A stretch of 64,000 bases of DNA from Pseudomonas sp. Fl4BN1 (GCF_009908285.1 NZ_JAAARM010000029.1:1-64000); one strand, 5' to 3'. Positions 10,165 through 18,553 are shown, counted from the first letter of the stretch. Numbers and translations are program-made. The notes: generated by a model from the sequence alone, not told the origin.

Positions 10165-11429
10165 GATTGTTCAAGTCCGACGCACGTCCCACCTTGCGCT
10201 CAGTCATCGGTCGCGGCCACCTGATCGTCGCGCTGTTGGCGATCTCCATGGCCAGCCTGTCCTTGACCTTTCTCGGGGTGTTGGCGCTACGTGTGTATGC
10301 CGATCACAACCTGCACCTGATCGCCCGCTCCATCAACTACACCGTGGAAGCTGCAGTGGTGTTCAACGACAGTGTCGCGGCCACTGAGGCGCTCGCCCTG
10401 ATTGCCTCCACCGAAGAAGTGGCCGACGCCAAGGTGTATGACAGCCAGGGTCAGTTGCTGGCCAGTTGGCAACGTCCGGAAAGTGGCTTCCTGACCAACC
10501 TGGAAATGCACATCGCCAGCGCCTTCCTGGAGAAGCCCATCAGCTTGCCGATCCTGCATCAGGGCCGGGAGATCGGCACCATCAATGTCACCGGCCACGG
10601 GGGCAGCCTGATGCGCTTTCTGCTCAGTGGCCTGGTGGGCATCGTGCTGTGCATCGCCTTGAGTGCCTGGATGGCGCTGTACCTGGCACGCCGGCAACTG
10701 CGAGGGATCACCGGTCCCTTGCGCAGCTTGGCGGAAGTGGCCCACGCGGCGCGGCGCGAGCGGGCTTTCGACCAGCGGGTGCCGCCGGCGGAGATCGCCG
10801 AACTGGATAATCTGGGCAACGACTTCAACGCCCTGCTCGATGAGCTGGAGGCTTGGCAGACCCACCTGCAAAGCGAGAATGAAACCCTGGCCCACCAGGC
10901 CAGCCACGACAGCCTGACCGGCCTGCCCAACCGGGCGTTTTTCGAAGGCCGGCTGATTCGTGCGCTGCGCAGTGCCAACAAGCTCAACGAGCGCATGGCG
11001 GTGCTGTTCCTCGACAGCGACCGCTTCAAGGAAATCAACGACAACTTCGGCCATGCCGCTGGTGATGCGGTGCTGGTGGCGGTGGCCACGCGGATTCGCG
11101 CGCAATTGCGTGAGGATGACCTGGTGGCCCGCCTCGGCGGGGACGAATTCGGCGTGCTACTGACGCCACTGCATCGGGTCGAAGATGCCCAGCGGATTGC
11201 CGACAAGATCATCAGCAGCATGGAAGTACCGATTCAATTGCCCGGCAGCCTGTCGATCCTGACGTCGCTGAGCATCGGCATTGCCCTGTACCCGGAACAT
11301 GGTGCTACTCCGGGCAGCCTGTTGAATGCTGCTGATGCGGCCATGTACCAAGCCAAGCGCGGTGCGCGAGGCGGGCAACACACCATGGGGGCGGAGCCCC
11401 CTATCGTTCAGGTTCAACACAGGAGCTAA
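10161..11429 (+). CDS. yfiN: YfiN/TpbB inner-membrane diguanylate cyclase
   Basis: 422 aa. It makes the second messenger c-di-GMP, raising matrix production and small-colony growth when derepressed. Order of parts: an N-terminal membrane helix (about residues 20-45), a periplasmic sensor, a second helix (about 155-175), a HAMP linker, and a GGDEF domain with GGDEF near residue 326. The inhibitory I-site REDD sits five residues before it, so product inhibition should be intact. The ATG at 10161 overlaps the yfiR stop. In-frame starts further upstream lie inside yfiR and are not needed. No EAL domain is present. Confidence 0.94.
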   Translation: MRLFKSDARPTLRSVIGRGHLIVALLAISMASLSLTFLGVLALRVYADHNLHLIARSINYTVEAAVVFNDSVAATEALALIASTEEVADAKVYDSQGQLLASWQRPESGFLTNLEMHIASAFLEKPISLPILHQGREIGTINVTGHGGSLMRFLLSGLVGIVLCIALSAWMALYLARRQLRGITGPLRSLAEVAHAARRERAFDQRVPPAEIAELDNLGNDFNALLDELEAWQTHLQSENETLAHQASHDSLTGLPNRAFFEGRLIRALRSANKLNERMAVLFLDSDRFKEINDNFGHAAGDAVLVAVATRIRAQLREDDLVARLGGDEFGVLLTPLHRVEDAQRIADKIISSMEVPIQLPGSLSILTSLSIGIALYPEHGATPGSLLNAADAAMYQAKRGARGGQHTMGAEPPIVQVQHRS

Positions 11430-11434
11430 CTCCC

Positions 11435-11938
11435 TTGTTTTCATTGACACAACGTTCGGTTCGACTCTTCAGTACCCTGGTAATCATGGCCTTGCTGGTC
11501 CTGACCGGCTGCCAGAGCGTGCCGCCCAAAGGCCTGACCCCGAAACAGATTGCGGTGCTGAAACAGGAGGGCTTCGAACTGACGGATGAAGGCTGGGCCT
11601 TCGGCTTGTCGGGCAAGGTATTGTTTGGCAGCGACGTGGAAACCCTGAACCAGGCCAGTACCGATATCGTCCAGCGCATCGGCAAGGCGCTGCTCAGCGT
11701 CGATATCCAGAAGGTCCGGGTCGACGGCCACACCGACGCGTCGGGCAAGGAAGCCTACAACGTGCAGTTGTCCGTGCGCCGGGCCAAGAGCGTGGTCAAG
11801 GTGCTGACCCAGGCCGGCATGCGTGAAGAGAACATCCAGCTGCGCGGCCTGGGCAGCAGCGAGCCGGTGGCCTCCAACAGCAATGTGGCCGGGCGTACCG
11901 AAAACCGCCGGGTGTCGATCGTGGTGATCGCCGACTGA
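11435..11938 (+). CDS. yfiB: YfiB, OmpA-like outer-membrane lipoprotein
   Basis: 167 aa, starting at TTG 11435 with AGGAG nine bases upstream. No ATG is better placed. The signal peptide ends in a lipobox LTGC with Cys26 as the lipidated residue. The C-terminal half is an OmpA-like peptidoglycan-binding domain (DGHTDASG, LSVRRAKSV, NRRVSIVV). In the known system YfiB sequesters YfiR at the outer membrane under envelope stress, freeing YfiN. It begins 5 bases after the yfiN stop, in the same operon. Confidence 0.93.
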   Translation: MFSLTQRSVRLFSTLVIMALLVLTGCQSVPPKGLTPKQIAVLKQEGFELTDEGWAFGLSGKVLFGSDVETLNQASTDIVQRIGKALLSVDIQKVRVDGHTDASGKEAYNVQLSVRRAKSVVKVLTQAGMREENIQLRGLGSSEPVASNSNVAGRTENRRVSIVVIAD

Positions 11939-11978
11939 TCGGCGCTGCCCAGCATGGCGGCTGCTAACCCGGCAGCCG

Positions 11979-12440
11979 CTAGCGGCCCTTGGCCGGCCGG
12001 TCGCCTATGCAATCCGGCACGTTGGGGCCGATGTCGATCATGGCCGCGGATACCTGGGGCCTATCGCGGTCTCCCCATCTAAGTGGTCCGCCGGCGTCGA
12101 TCAGGTCGTAGATCTCGCTTTCGCCAAGTTGTTGGCCGTTGCGATGATCGTAAAGGCGAAAAAATGCCGGAATCTCCCAGCGTGCGTACCGGATCGGTTC
12201 AGCTTCCGGATCCGGGTGGTAATGGGTGTGAAACAGGCCAGGCAGGATCCAGAAGGGCTTGAATTCCTGAACCCGATAGCAGCCGTTGGGGCTGATGTAG
12301 GGACCATGGGCTGGAGTCGCCAGGCCCTTCTCCCACTATTGCGAAGCGGGCCACAGCCCGGCGCCGAGAAGCACTGCGCCCAGGGTGAGTGAGCCGCGCC
12401 GGCTGAGCTTTTTCAGCTTCGGGGATCCAGATCGATCCAC
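11979..12440 (-). pseudogene. Exported hypothetical protein interrupted by an amber codon
   Basis: Read on the minus strand from a GTG at 12440, one frame runs to a TAG at 11979 with a single in-frame TAG at 12336-12338, between codons for WPASQ and WEKGLATP. Before it lies a Tat- or Sec-like leader (KKLSRRG then a hydrophobic run). After it lie about 118 codons of protein-like sequence (GPYISPNGCYRVQEF, GLFHTHYHPDPEAEP, RWEIPAFFRLYDH, AMIDIGPNVPDC). A single C-to-T change of CAG would explain the stop. No ATG exists at the natural N-terminus; CTG before KKL or the GTG are the only options. I do not recognise the family. It is probably a recent pseudogene, unless translation restarts downstream. 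Confidence 0.55.
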
Positions 12441-12454
12441 GAGCAGGTGAGGGG

Positions 12455-13405
12455 TCAGGGGGCGGCGAACAGCATGCTGCGACTGTCGCCCATGAGCAGC
12501 GGCCGATTCTGCTCGGTTACCTCGCGGATGTAATCCCATAACAGGGTGATGCGCTTCAATTTGCGCAAATCCTCGCGGCAGTACATCCAGAATTGCCGGG
12601 TCAGGTTGATTTCCGCGGGCAAGACCGGCAGCAGGCGTGGGTCCTGGGCCGCGAGGAAGCACGGCAGAATCGCCAGTGAGCGGCCCTGCTGCGCCGCCAC
12701 GTACTGGGCGATGACGCTGGTGCTGCGCAGGTTGGCGCTGGCCCCAGGCACCACATTGGCCAGGTACAGCAGCTCGGAGCTGAAGGCCAGGTCATCCACG
12801 TAGCTGATGAATTGATGTTCACCCAGGTCGTTCGGGCGGCGGATCGGTGGGTGGCGATCAAGGTATTCCTGGGTGGCGTATAGCTGCAGGCGGTAGTCGC
12901 AGAGTTTGCAGCACACGTAGGGGCCGTGCTCCGGGCGTTCCAGGGCGATGACAATATCCGCTTCGCGCTTGGACAAGCTGATGAAGTGCGGCAGCGGCAG
13001 GATATCCACCGAGATCGCCGGGTAGGTGTCGAGGAAGTGACTCAACTGTGGGGTGATGAAAAAACTGCCGAAGCCTTCGGTGCAGCCCATGCGCACGTGC
13101 CCGGACAGCGCCACGCCGGAGCCCGATACCTGCTCGCAGGCCATATGCAGGGTGCTCTCGATCGATTCGGCATAACCCAGCAGGCGCTGACCCTCGGCGG
13201 TCAGGACAAAGCCATTGGTGCGGGACTTTTCAAACAGCAGAGTGCCCAGCGCGGTCTCCAGTGAGCTGATGCGTCGCGACACGGTGGTGTAGTCCACCGC
13301 CAGGCGTTTGGCTGCGCTGCTGGCCTTGCGGGTGCGCGCCACTTCGAGGAAAAACTTCAGGTCGTCCCAGTTCAGGGTGCTTAGCGAGGTGATGTTTTTT
13401 TGCAT
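12455..13405 (-). CDS. LysR-family regulator, probably of mmsAB
   Basis: 316 aa from the ATG at 13405; a longer in-frame start would read through the shared promoter. The N-terminal winged helix-turn-helix is clear (ASSAAKRLAVDYTTVSRRI, about residues 22-40), followed by the periplasmic-binding-like effector domain. It is transcribed away from mmsA with 148 bases between starts. That gap contains nested inverted repeats. LysR proteins usually control the divergent neighbour, so the inferred target is mmsAB, with a branched-chain catabolite as likely inducer. P. aeruginosa uses an AraC-type MmsR for this job, so the regulator type differs. Confidence 0.85.
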   Translation of the reverse strand: MQKNITSLSTLNWDDLKFFLEVARTRKASSAAKRLAVDYTTVSRRISSLETALGTLLFEKSRTNGFVLTAEGQRLLGYAESIESTLHMACEQVSGSGVALSGHVRMGCTEGFGSFFITPQLSHFLDTYPAISVDILPLPHFISLSKREADIVIALERPEHGPYVCCKLCDYRLQLYATQEYLDRHPPIRRPNDLGEHQFISYVDDLAFSSELLYLANVVPGASANLRSTSVIAQYVAAQQGRSLAILPCFLAAQDPRLLPVLPAEINLTRQFWMYCREDLRKLKRITLLWDYIREVTEQNRPLLMGDSRSMLFAAP

Positions 13406-13408
13406 GAT

Positions 13409-13469
13409 GGACCGGTTTTTATGTGCGTTCTTATTAGAAGTTTGCACATCTATACTCCAAAAACCGTCC
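13409..13469. promoter_or_regulatory. Nested inverted repeats and mmsA promoter
   Basis: Three nested palindromes share roughly one centre: GGACCGGTTTTT (13409-13420) with AAAAACCGTCC (13459-13469), ATGTGC (13421) with GCACAT (13444), and TTCT/AGAA (13428-13439). TATACT at 13451 is a good -10 box for mmsA, with TTCTTA at 13428 as a weak -35, 17 bases away. The repeats thus cover the promoter, as expected for a LysR-type site. This is inference from position and symmetry. Confidence 0.55.
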
Positions 13470-13553
13470 GACACCAACTCGCGACAGCCCCTCTCTCAAG
13501 GCGACTCAGTGCCTTGGTTCCCTGCATAAGAACTCAAGAAGTCAGGAGACCCC

Positions 13554-15080
13554 ATGAACGCATCCCTCAAGCCCGGTGGCACCACCCTGCAACAGGTCAA
13601 GTTGCTGATCGACGGTGAATGGGTCGAGTCCCAGACCCTGGAGTGGCATGACATCGTCAACCCGGCGACCCAGGAGGTCCTGGCCAAGGTGCCTTTTGCC
13701 ACTGCTGCTGAAGTTGACGCCGCGATCGCCGCTGCCCAGCGCGCCTTCCAGACCTGGAAGTTGACTCCGATCGGTGCGCGGATGCGCATCATGCTCAAGC
13801 TCCAGGCATTGATTCGCGAGCACTCCAAACGCATTGCCCAGGTCCTCAGCGCCGAGCAGGGCAAGACCATTGCCGACGCCGAGGGCGATATTTTCCGCGG
13901 CCTGGAAGTGGTAGAGCACGCGTGCTCCATTGGTACCCTGCAGATGGGCGAGTTTGCCGAGAACGTCGCCGGCGGCGTGGACACTTACACCCTGCGCCAG
14001 CCGATCGGTGTGTGCGCCGGGATCACCCCCTTCAACTTCCCGGCGATGATTCCGCTGTGGATGTTCCCGATGGCCATCGCCTGCGGCAACACCTTCGTCC
14101 TCAAGCCTTCCGAGCAGGACCCGCTGTCCACCATGCTGCTGGTGGAGCTGGCGGTGGAAGCCGGAGTGCCGGCCGGTGTGCTCAACGTGGTGCACGGCGG
14201 CAAGGACGTGGTGGATGCCCTGTGCACCCACAAGGACATCAAGGCGGTGTCTTTCGTCGGTTCGACCGCGGTCGGTACCCACGTCTATGACCTGGCAGGC
14301 AAGCACGGCAAACGCGTGCAATCGATGATGGGCGCAAAAAACCACGCCGTGGTGCTGCCCGACGCCAACCGCGAACAGACCCTCAATGCCTTGGTGGGCG
14401 CAGGCTTCGGCGCTGCCGGCCAGCGTTGCATGGCCACCTCGGTGGTGGTGCTGGTGGGCGCCGCGAAACAATGGCTGCCAGATCTCAAGGCCCTGGCGCA
14501 GAAACTCAAGGTCAACGCCGGCTGCGAGTCGGGTACCGATGTCGGTCCGGTGATCTCCAAACGGGCCAAGGCGCGGATTCTCGAACTGATCGAGAGCGGC
14601 GTGAAAGAAGGTGCCAAGCTGGAGCTTGATGGTCGTGGCATCCAGGTCCCGGGCTACGAGCAAGGCAACTTCATCGGTCCGACCCTGTTCTCCGGGGTGA
14701 CCACCGCCATGCAGGTCTACACCCAGGAAATCTTCGGCCCGGTGCTGGTGGTGCTGGAGGTCGACACCCTGGATCAGGCCATTGCCCTGGTCAACGCCAA
14801 CCCCTTCGGCAATGGCACCGGCCTGTTCACCCAGAGCGGCGCGGCGGCGCGTAAATTCCAGAGCGAGATCGACGTCGGCCAGGTGGGTATCAATATCCCG
14901 ATCCCGGTGCCGGTACCGTTTTTCAGCTTCACCGGTTCCCGTGGCTCCAAGCTCGGCGACCTGGGCCCGTACGGCAAGCAAGTGGTGCAGTTCTACACTC
15001 AGACCAAGACCGTCACCAGCCGCTGGTTCGACGATGACAGTGTCAACGACGGTGTGAACACCACCATCAGCCTGCGTTGA
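13554..15080 (+). CDS. mmsA: Methylmalonate-semialdehyde dehydrogenase (CoA-acylating)
   Basis: 508 aa. It oxidises methylmalonate semialdehyde to propionyl-CoA with NAD and CoA in valine catabolism, and also takes malonate semialdehyde. It is an aldehyde dehydrogenase family protein: the Rossmann motif FVGSTAVGTHVY near residue 236 and the catalytic cysteine in GQRCMA (Cys about 292) are intact. The ATG has CAGGAG upstream (13541-13546). mmsB starts 10 bases after its stop, forming the mmsAB operon. The divergent LysR gene probably regulates it. Confidence 0.95.
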   Translation: MNASLKPGGTTLQQVKLLIDGEWVESQTLEWHDIVNPATQEVLAKVPFATAAEVDAAIAAAQRAFQTWKLTPIGARMRIMLKLQALIREHSKRIAQVLSAEQGKTIADAEGDIFRGLEVVEHACSIGTLQMGEFAENVAGGVDTYTLRQPIGVCAGITPFNFPAMIPLWMFPMAIACGNTFVLKPSEQDPLSTMLLVELAVEAGVPAGVLNVVHGGKDVVDALCTHKDIKAVSFVGSTAVGTHVYDLAGKHGKRVQSMMGAKNHAVVLPDANREQTLNALVGAGFGAAGQRCMATSVVVLVGAAKQWLPDLKALAQKLKVNAGCESGTDVGPVISKRAKARILELIESGVKEGAKLELDGRGIQVPGYEQGNFIGPTLFSGVTTAMQVYTQEIFGPVLVVLEVDTLDQAIALVNANPFGNGTGLFTQSGAAARKFQSEIDVGQVGINIPIPVPVPFFSFTGSRGSKLGDLGPYGKQVVQFYTQTKTVTSRWFDDDSVNDGVNTTISLR

Positions 15081-15090
15081 GGAGCCTGAC

Positions 15091-15981
15091 ATGAACATTG
15101 CATTTATCGGCCTGGGCAACATGGGCGCGCCCATGGCCCGCAACCTGCTCAAGGCCGGGCATCAGCTGAACCTGTTCGACCTCAACCAGAGCGTGCTGGC
15201 GGAGCTGGCGCAACTGGGCGGGCGCATCAGTGCCTCGCCCAAGGCGGCCGCCGAAGGTGCCGAACTGGTGATCACCATGCTCCCGGCGGCTGCCCATGTG
15301 CGCAGTGTCTGGCTGGGAGAAGACGGGGTGCTGGCGGGTATCGCCCGCGGCGTCCCGGCGGTGGACTGCAGCACCATTGATCCACAGACCGCTCGTGAAG
15401 TGGCCGCGGCGGCCGCCAAACAAGGCGTGGCCATGGCCGATGCGCCAGTCTCCGGCGGCACCGGCGGGGCCCAGGCCGGCACCCTGACCTTCATGGTCGG
15501 TGCCAGCGCCGAGCTGTTCGCCATCCTGCAACCAGTGCTGGCGCAGATGGGCCGCAACATCGTGCACTGCGGGGAAGTGGGCACCGGGCAGATCGCCAAG
15601 ATCTGCAACAACCTGCTGCTGGGGATCTCGATGATCGGCGTCAGCGAAGCCATGGCCCTGGGGGATGCCCTGGGCATCGACACCCAGGTGCTGGCCGGGA
15701 TCATCAACAGTTCCACCGGTCGTTGCTGGAGTTCCGATACCTACAACCCTTGGCCGGGAGTGATTGAAACCGCCCCGGCGTCCCGGGGCTACACCGGCGG
15801 TTTTGGTGCTGAACTGATGCTCAAGGACCTGGGGTTAGCCACCGAAGCCGCCCGTCAGGCCCACCAGCCGGTGGTGCTCGGCGCCGTGGCCCAGCAGCTG
15901 TACCAGGCCATGAGCCAGCGAGGGGAAGGTGGCAAGGACTTCTCGGCCATCGTCAACAGCTACCGCAAGCCGCAGAACTAG
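15091..15981 (+). CDS. mmsB: 3-hydroxyisobutyrate dehydrogenase
   Basis: 296 aa. It oxidises 3-hydroxyisobutyrate to methylmalonate semialdehyde, the step just before MmsA. The N-terminal NAD-binding motif GLGNMGAPMA is at residues 7-16. The substrate motif DAPVSGGTGGAQAGTLTFMV and the catalytic-lysine region (GQIAKICNN) are both present. A GAGG site precedes the ATG, 10 bases after mmsA. A terminator-like hairpin follows the stop, closing the two-gene operon. Confidence 0.95.
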   Translation: MNIAFIGLGNMGAPMARNLLKAGHQLNLFDLNQSVLAELAQLGGRISASPKAAAEGAELVITMLPAAAHVRSVWLGEDGVLAGIARGVPAVDCSTIDPQTAREVAAAAAKQGVAMADAPVSGGTGGAQAGTLTFMVGASAELFAILQPVLAQMGRNIVHCGEVGTGQIAKICNNLLLGISMIGVSEAMALGDALGIDTQVLAGIINSSTGRCWSSDTYNPWPGVIETAPASRGYTGGFGAELMLKDLGLATEAARQAHQPVVLGAVAQQLYQAMSQRGEGGKDFSAIVNSYRKPQN

Positions 15982-15988
15982 GCGGGGC

Positions 15989-16020
15989 GGCGAGGGCGCC
16001 AGTGCCCTCGCCACGGTTTT
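15989..16020 (+). terminator. Terminator after mmsB
   Basis: GGCGAGGGC (15989-15997) pairs with GCCCTCGCC (16004-16012), followed by ACGGTTTT. The 9-bp GC stem plus a short T run 8 bases after the mmsB stop supports rho-independent termination. Confidence 0.75.
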
Positions 16021-16142
16021 GCATCAGGTCATCGCTCGCAGCCCCTTCAGCGGGGGCGTTTCCGGGAGTCTGCGTCGGGTAGGCTTCCGGCTTTTTGCCG
16101 CTTCAGACAGTTTTTTTCAGCTCAGCAATCACTGCCCCCGGG

Positions 16143-16661
16143 TCAGTTCGGGCGGCTGCCGGGTGCGCGCAACGGAGGGTTGAGGCGGGTGTCGAGGCCG
16201 AATCGCTCTTGAACCACCACCTGATACAGACCTTTGGCCAGCAGCGGGTTGATCAGGATGTTCCAGCTATGTCGGGAAACCGATGAGGGCACCAGCACGA
16301 AGGGATGGTCGGCCAGCAGTTGATCCGCGAACTTTTGCTGGCCGGCGCTGGGAATACCCGGGACCAGCCAGTTCGGATTGGGCAGGCGGTGTTCATCCAC
16401 TCGATAAATGGCTGACGGGTCCTGGATCAAGGCTCCGGTGAGTACATGGGGCATGCTATCGAGTGCCGCAAACCCCTTGTGTACGGCCACTTCCAAAATC
16501 GCCGTGGCAGGATCGGCGCTGCCATACACGGCCTTGACCCCTTTGGAGTTCCAGCGACCGCCACACAGCTCGGCACCGATGCCACTGTCCCAACTGTCGG
16601 CGTGCTGGGCGGCGTCCAGTCGCCAGAAATGAATCACGCTGCCACCGGGAACGTTGATCAC
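16143..16661 (-). CDS. RES-domain toxin
   Basis: 172 aa. RES toxins degrade or modify NAD+ and stop growth until neutralised by their partner. The RES core is visible: FWRLDAA at the start, then GGRWNSKGVKAVYGS (conserved Arg), then ATAILEVAVHKG (conserved Glu). The C-terminal region with LVPSSVSRHSWNILINP resembles the conserved serine segment of the fold. The ATG overlaps the antitoxin stop by 4 bases, so the pair is translationally coupled with the antitoxin first. Known relatives are P. putida Res-Xre and mycobacterial MbcT-MbcA. Confidence 0.9.
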   Translation of the reverse strand: MINVPGGSVIHFWRLDAAQHADSWDSGIGAELCGGRWNSKGVKAVYGSADPATAILEVAVHKGFAALDSMPHVLTGALIQDPSAIYRVDEHRLPNPNWLVPGIPSAGQQKFADQLLADHPFVLVPSSVSRHSWNILINPLLAKGLYQVVVQERFGLDTRLNPPLRAPGSRPN

Positions 16662-17143
16662 TGATAGACCCCGTATTCCAGGCGGGTGAGGAACTCATCC
16701 ACCAGTTCGAAGCCGATGGGGTTGGTCAGCAGTTCCACCGGTTTGTGGCCATCGAGGCCCATCACCGGCTTGGCCATCCAGTCCTGGGCCTGTTCACTGC
16801 TGCCGAAAACTTCCTGGGCCTTTGCCAGCACCTGGGCAAAGCGCACCGCACGGGCGCTCTGTTCCGGATTGAGGGGTTCGTCAGGGGTTTTCAAGCGCCG
16901 GTGCAGAGTGCGTTCGGACAGACCGATGATCTTGGCCAGGACCTGTTCGTCCTTGAGCATGGGCACCGAGGAGACAAACTTGATGATTGCCGTCAGCGGA
17001 ATGCCTTCTTCGGTCAGGCGATAGATCGAGATGCGGTCGTCAAACCGCGCCCGGCCACCCAGGAGAATGTCCGAGGTCTGGTCTTTCACCACAGGCTTGC
17101 CGCGTCGTTTCAGGGCGGTGCCGGTTCCGGTCAGCGCAACCAT
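16658..17143 (-). CDS. Xre/MbcA/ParS-type antitoxin (DUF2384)
   Basis: 161 aa from the ATG at 17143, which has AGGAG eight bases upstream. Longer in-frame starts would run through the promoter region. The middle has a helix-turn-helix-like stretch (IIGLSERTLHRRL), and the C-terminal DUF2384 domain (FGSSEQAQDWMAKPVMGLDG, with VELLTNPIGFELVDEFLTR) is the toxin-binding part. This family binds the RES toxin and represses its own operon. A palindrome and direct repeat just upstream are plausible operators. Confidence 0.88.
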   Translation of the reverse strand: MVALTGTGTALKRRGKPVVKDQTSDILLGGRARFDDRISIYRLTEEGIPLTAIIKFVSSVPMLKDEQVLAKIIGLSERTLHRRLKTPDEPLNPEQSARAVRFAQVLAKAQEVFGSSEQAQDWMAKPVMGLDGHKPVELLTNPIGFELVDEFLTRLEYGVYQ

Positions 17144-17161
17144 GAGCCTTACTCCTGTCTT

Positions 17162-17195
17162 TTGCCATTTGGCAAGTATTGTACAGACATTTGGC
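17162..17195 (-). promoter_or_regulatory. Candidate autoregulatory operator of the RES-Xre pair
   Basis: TTGCCA-TT-TGGCAA (17162-17175) is a perfect palindrome. Its inner CATTTGGC (17166-17173) recurs at 17188-17195, exactly 22 bases, or two helical turns, away. Between them, on the minus strand, lies TACAAT (17178-17183), a possible -10 box. The layout fits repression by the antitoxin complex. The -35 box is not convincing. Confidence 0.5.
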
Positions 17196-17222
17196 GGGAG
17201 GCGTTGTTTCGGATATCGGCAC

Positions 17223-17253
17223 GGTAAAGGGAGCCCGCGTTGCACGGGCTCCC
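17223..17253 (-). terminator. Terminator after the cupin gene
   Basis: GGGAGCCCG (17229-17237) pairs with CGGGCTCCC (17245-17253). Read on the minus strand the hairpin is followed by TTTACC, about 17 bases after the cupin stop. The short T run makes it moderate in strength. Confidence 0.55.
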
Positions 17254-17269
17254 GGCTGCCTGGCAGGGC

Positions 17270-17614
17270 TCAGGCAAACACGAAGTACTTGCGCACCGTC
17301 TCCACCACTTCCCAGGTGCCTTTCATTCCGGGTTCGACCACGAAGATATCGCCGGCCCGCAGGTGGATGGGGTCACGGCCGTCCGGGGTGATCACGCAGT
17401 AGCCTTCCTGGAAATGGCAGTATTCCCATTTTTCGTAAGCCACCCGCCACTTGCCCGGGGTGCAGATCCAGGTCCCCATGATCTTGCTGCCGTCCTCGCT
17501 GGTGTAGGCATTGAGGTTGACGGTATGCGGATCACCTGCAAGTTTTTCCCACTTGCAGGCGTCGAGCACCGGCAGTGGATGGGTGTCGCGCAGAACGGTA
17601 ATAGGTTGGGACAT
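17270..17614 (-). CDS. Cupin-fold protein of the DUF861 (EutQ-like) type
   Basis: 114 aa, a single small beta-barrel. The typical DUF861 signature is present: GKWRVAYEKWEYCHFQEGYCVITP, which follows the order of the family motif, then HLRAGDIFVVEPGMKGTWEVVETVRKYFV. The ATG has AGGAG six bases upstream. The function is unknown; relatives accompany amino acid or amine catabolic genes. It is divergent from kynB with about 300 bases between, so a link with the kynurenine pathway is possible but unproven. Confidence 0.8.
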   Translation of the reverse strand: MSQPITVLRDTHPLPVLDACKWEKLAGDPHTVNLNAYTSEDGSKIMGTWICTPGKWRVAYEKWEYCHFQEGYCVITPDGRDPIHLRAGDIFVVEPGMKGTWEVVETVRKYFVFA

Positions 17615-17816
17615 GCTGTGCTCCTAGCGGGCAGAGAACTGAAGCCGCACCCTATAGCGCCCGGCGTTCGCAGGGTTGTCTGTTCTCGACCTCGGGGTAT
17701 CCAGAAGCGCTGCCGTGATTCTCGGGGCCTGTTGGCCAGGGCCTGCTGCGGGGCGCTGATCAAGGGTTTTTTCGGTTGCAAGATTCATTCGGCAAATGAC
17801 GCTTTGTTAGCAGGAT

Positions 17817-17853
17817 TTGCGAAATATCCGAGGCTACCCGAGTTATTTCGCAA
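17817..17853. promoter_or_regulatory. Inverted repeat upstream of kynB
   Basis: TTGCGAAATA (17817-17826) and TATTTCGCAA (17844-17853) are perfect 10-base inverted arms with a 17-base spacer, ending 58 bases before the kynB start. Lrp-family proteins bind such spaced AT-containing sites, and the pathway regulator kynR is in this window, so this is a candidate KynR site. The remaining 17615-17816 stretch holds nothing else I can name. Confidence 0.45.
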
Positions 17854-17911
17854 GAATCTTTACCGGTTTCGCTCGTATCATTCAGCTCGGAGTGTCCTAA
17901 GAGCCGCACGA

Positions 17912-18553
17912 ATGGAAAATACACCACGCTGGTGGGATATCAGCCCGCCTTTGAGTACCGCGACCCCGACCTGGCCGGGGGATACGCCGTTCCAGGAGGA
18001 GCGCGTCTGGCAGTTCGGGCCCGAGTGCCCGGTCAATGTCGGGCGGGTGACCCTGTCGCCCCACACGGGCGCCCACGTTGATGCGCCACTGCATTACCGG
18101 CCGGATGGCCTGCCCATCGGCGAAGTGTCGCTGGATGTCTACATGGGCCCATGCCGGGTCCTGCATTGCCTGGACAGTGGCGCCCTGGTGCAGCCAGAAA
18201 GCTTGCTCGGACGCCTCGACAACCTGCCCCAGCGGGTATTGCTGCGCACTTACCGACAAGCACCGCTGAGTACCTGGGACCCTGATTTCACCGCCGTGGC
18301 CCACACCACCATCGAGCTGCTGGCCGGCCTCGGTGTGCGCCTGATCGGCATCGACACCCCATCCCTTGATCCCCAGCAATCCAAGACCATGGATGCCCAT
18401 AACGCCGTGGCCCGACATGGCATGGCGATCCTGGAAGGCGTGGTGCTGGATGAGGTTGCCGAAGGCGACTACGAACTGATTGCCCTGCCATTGCGCTTCG
18501 CTCATCTGGACGCGAGCCCGGTGCGAGCGATCCTGCGACCGTTAGCCGATTAA
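17912..18553 (+). CDS. kynB: Kynurenine formamidase (arylformamidase)
   Basis: 213 aa. It hydrolyses N-formylkynurenine to kynurenine and formate, the second step of tryptophan breakdown. It belongs to the metal-dependent cyclase-like family: HTGAHVDAPLHY from residue 51 supplies the metal ligands, with GIDTPSLDPQQS and a His-containing NAVARHGMAILEG further on. The ATG at 17912 gives the usual length; in-frame codons upstream run through non-coding sequence. kynA follows 108 bases later on the same strand, so the two early steps are adjacent. Confidence 0.93.
   Translation: MENTPRWWDISPPLSTATPTWPGDTPFQEERVWQFGPECPVNVGRVTLSPHTGAHVDAPLHYRPDGLPIGEVSLDVYMGPCRVLHCLDSGALVQPESLLGRLDNLPQRVLLRTYRQAPLSTWDPDFTAVAHTTIELLAGLGVRLIGIDTPSLDPQQSKTMDAHNAVARHGMAILEGVVLDEVAEGDYELIALPLRFAHLDASPVRAILRPLAD

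Noticed and set aside
13542..15152. 536-codon minus-strand ORF opposite mmsA
   Set aside because: Shadow of a high-GC gene with a His-rich, domain-free product.
17240..17911. Long N-terminal extension of kynB
   Set aside because: The in-frame codons run antisense through the cupin gene and the promoter region. ATG 17912 gives the family length.
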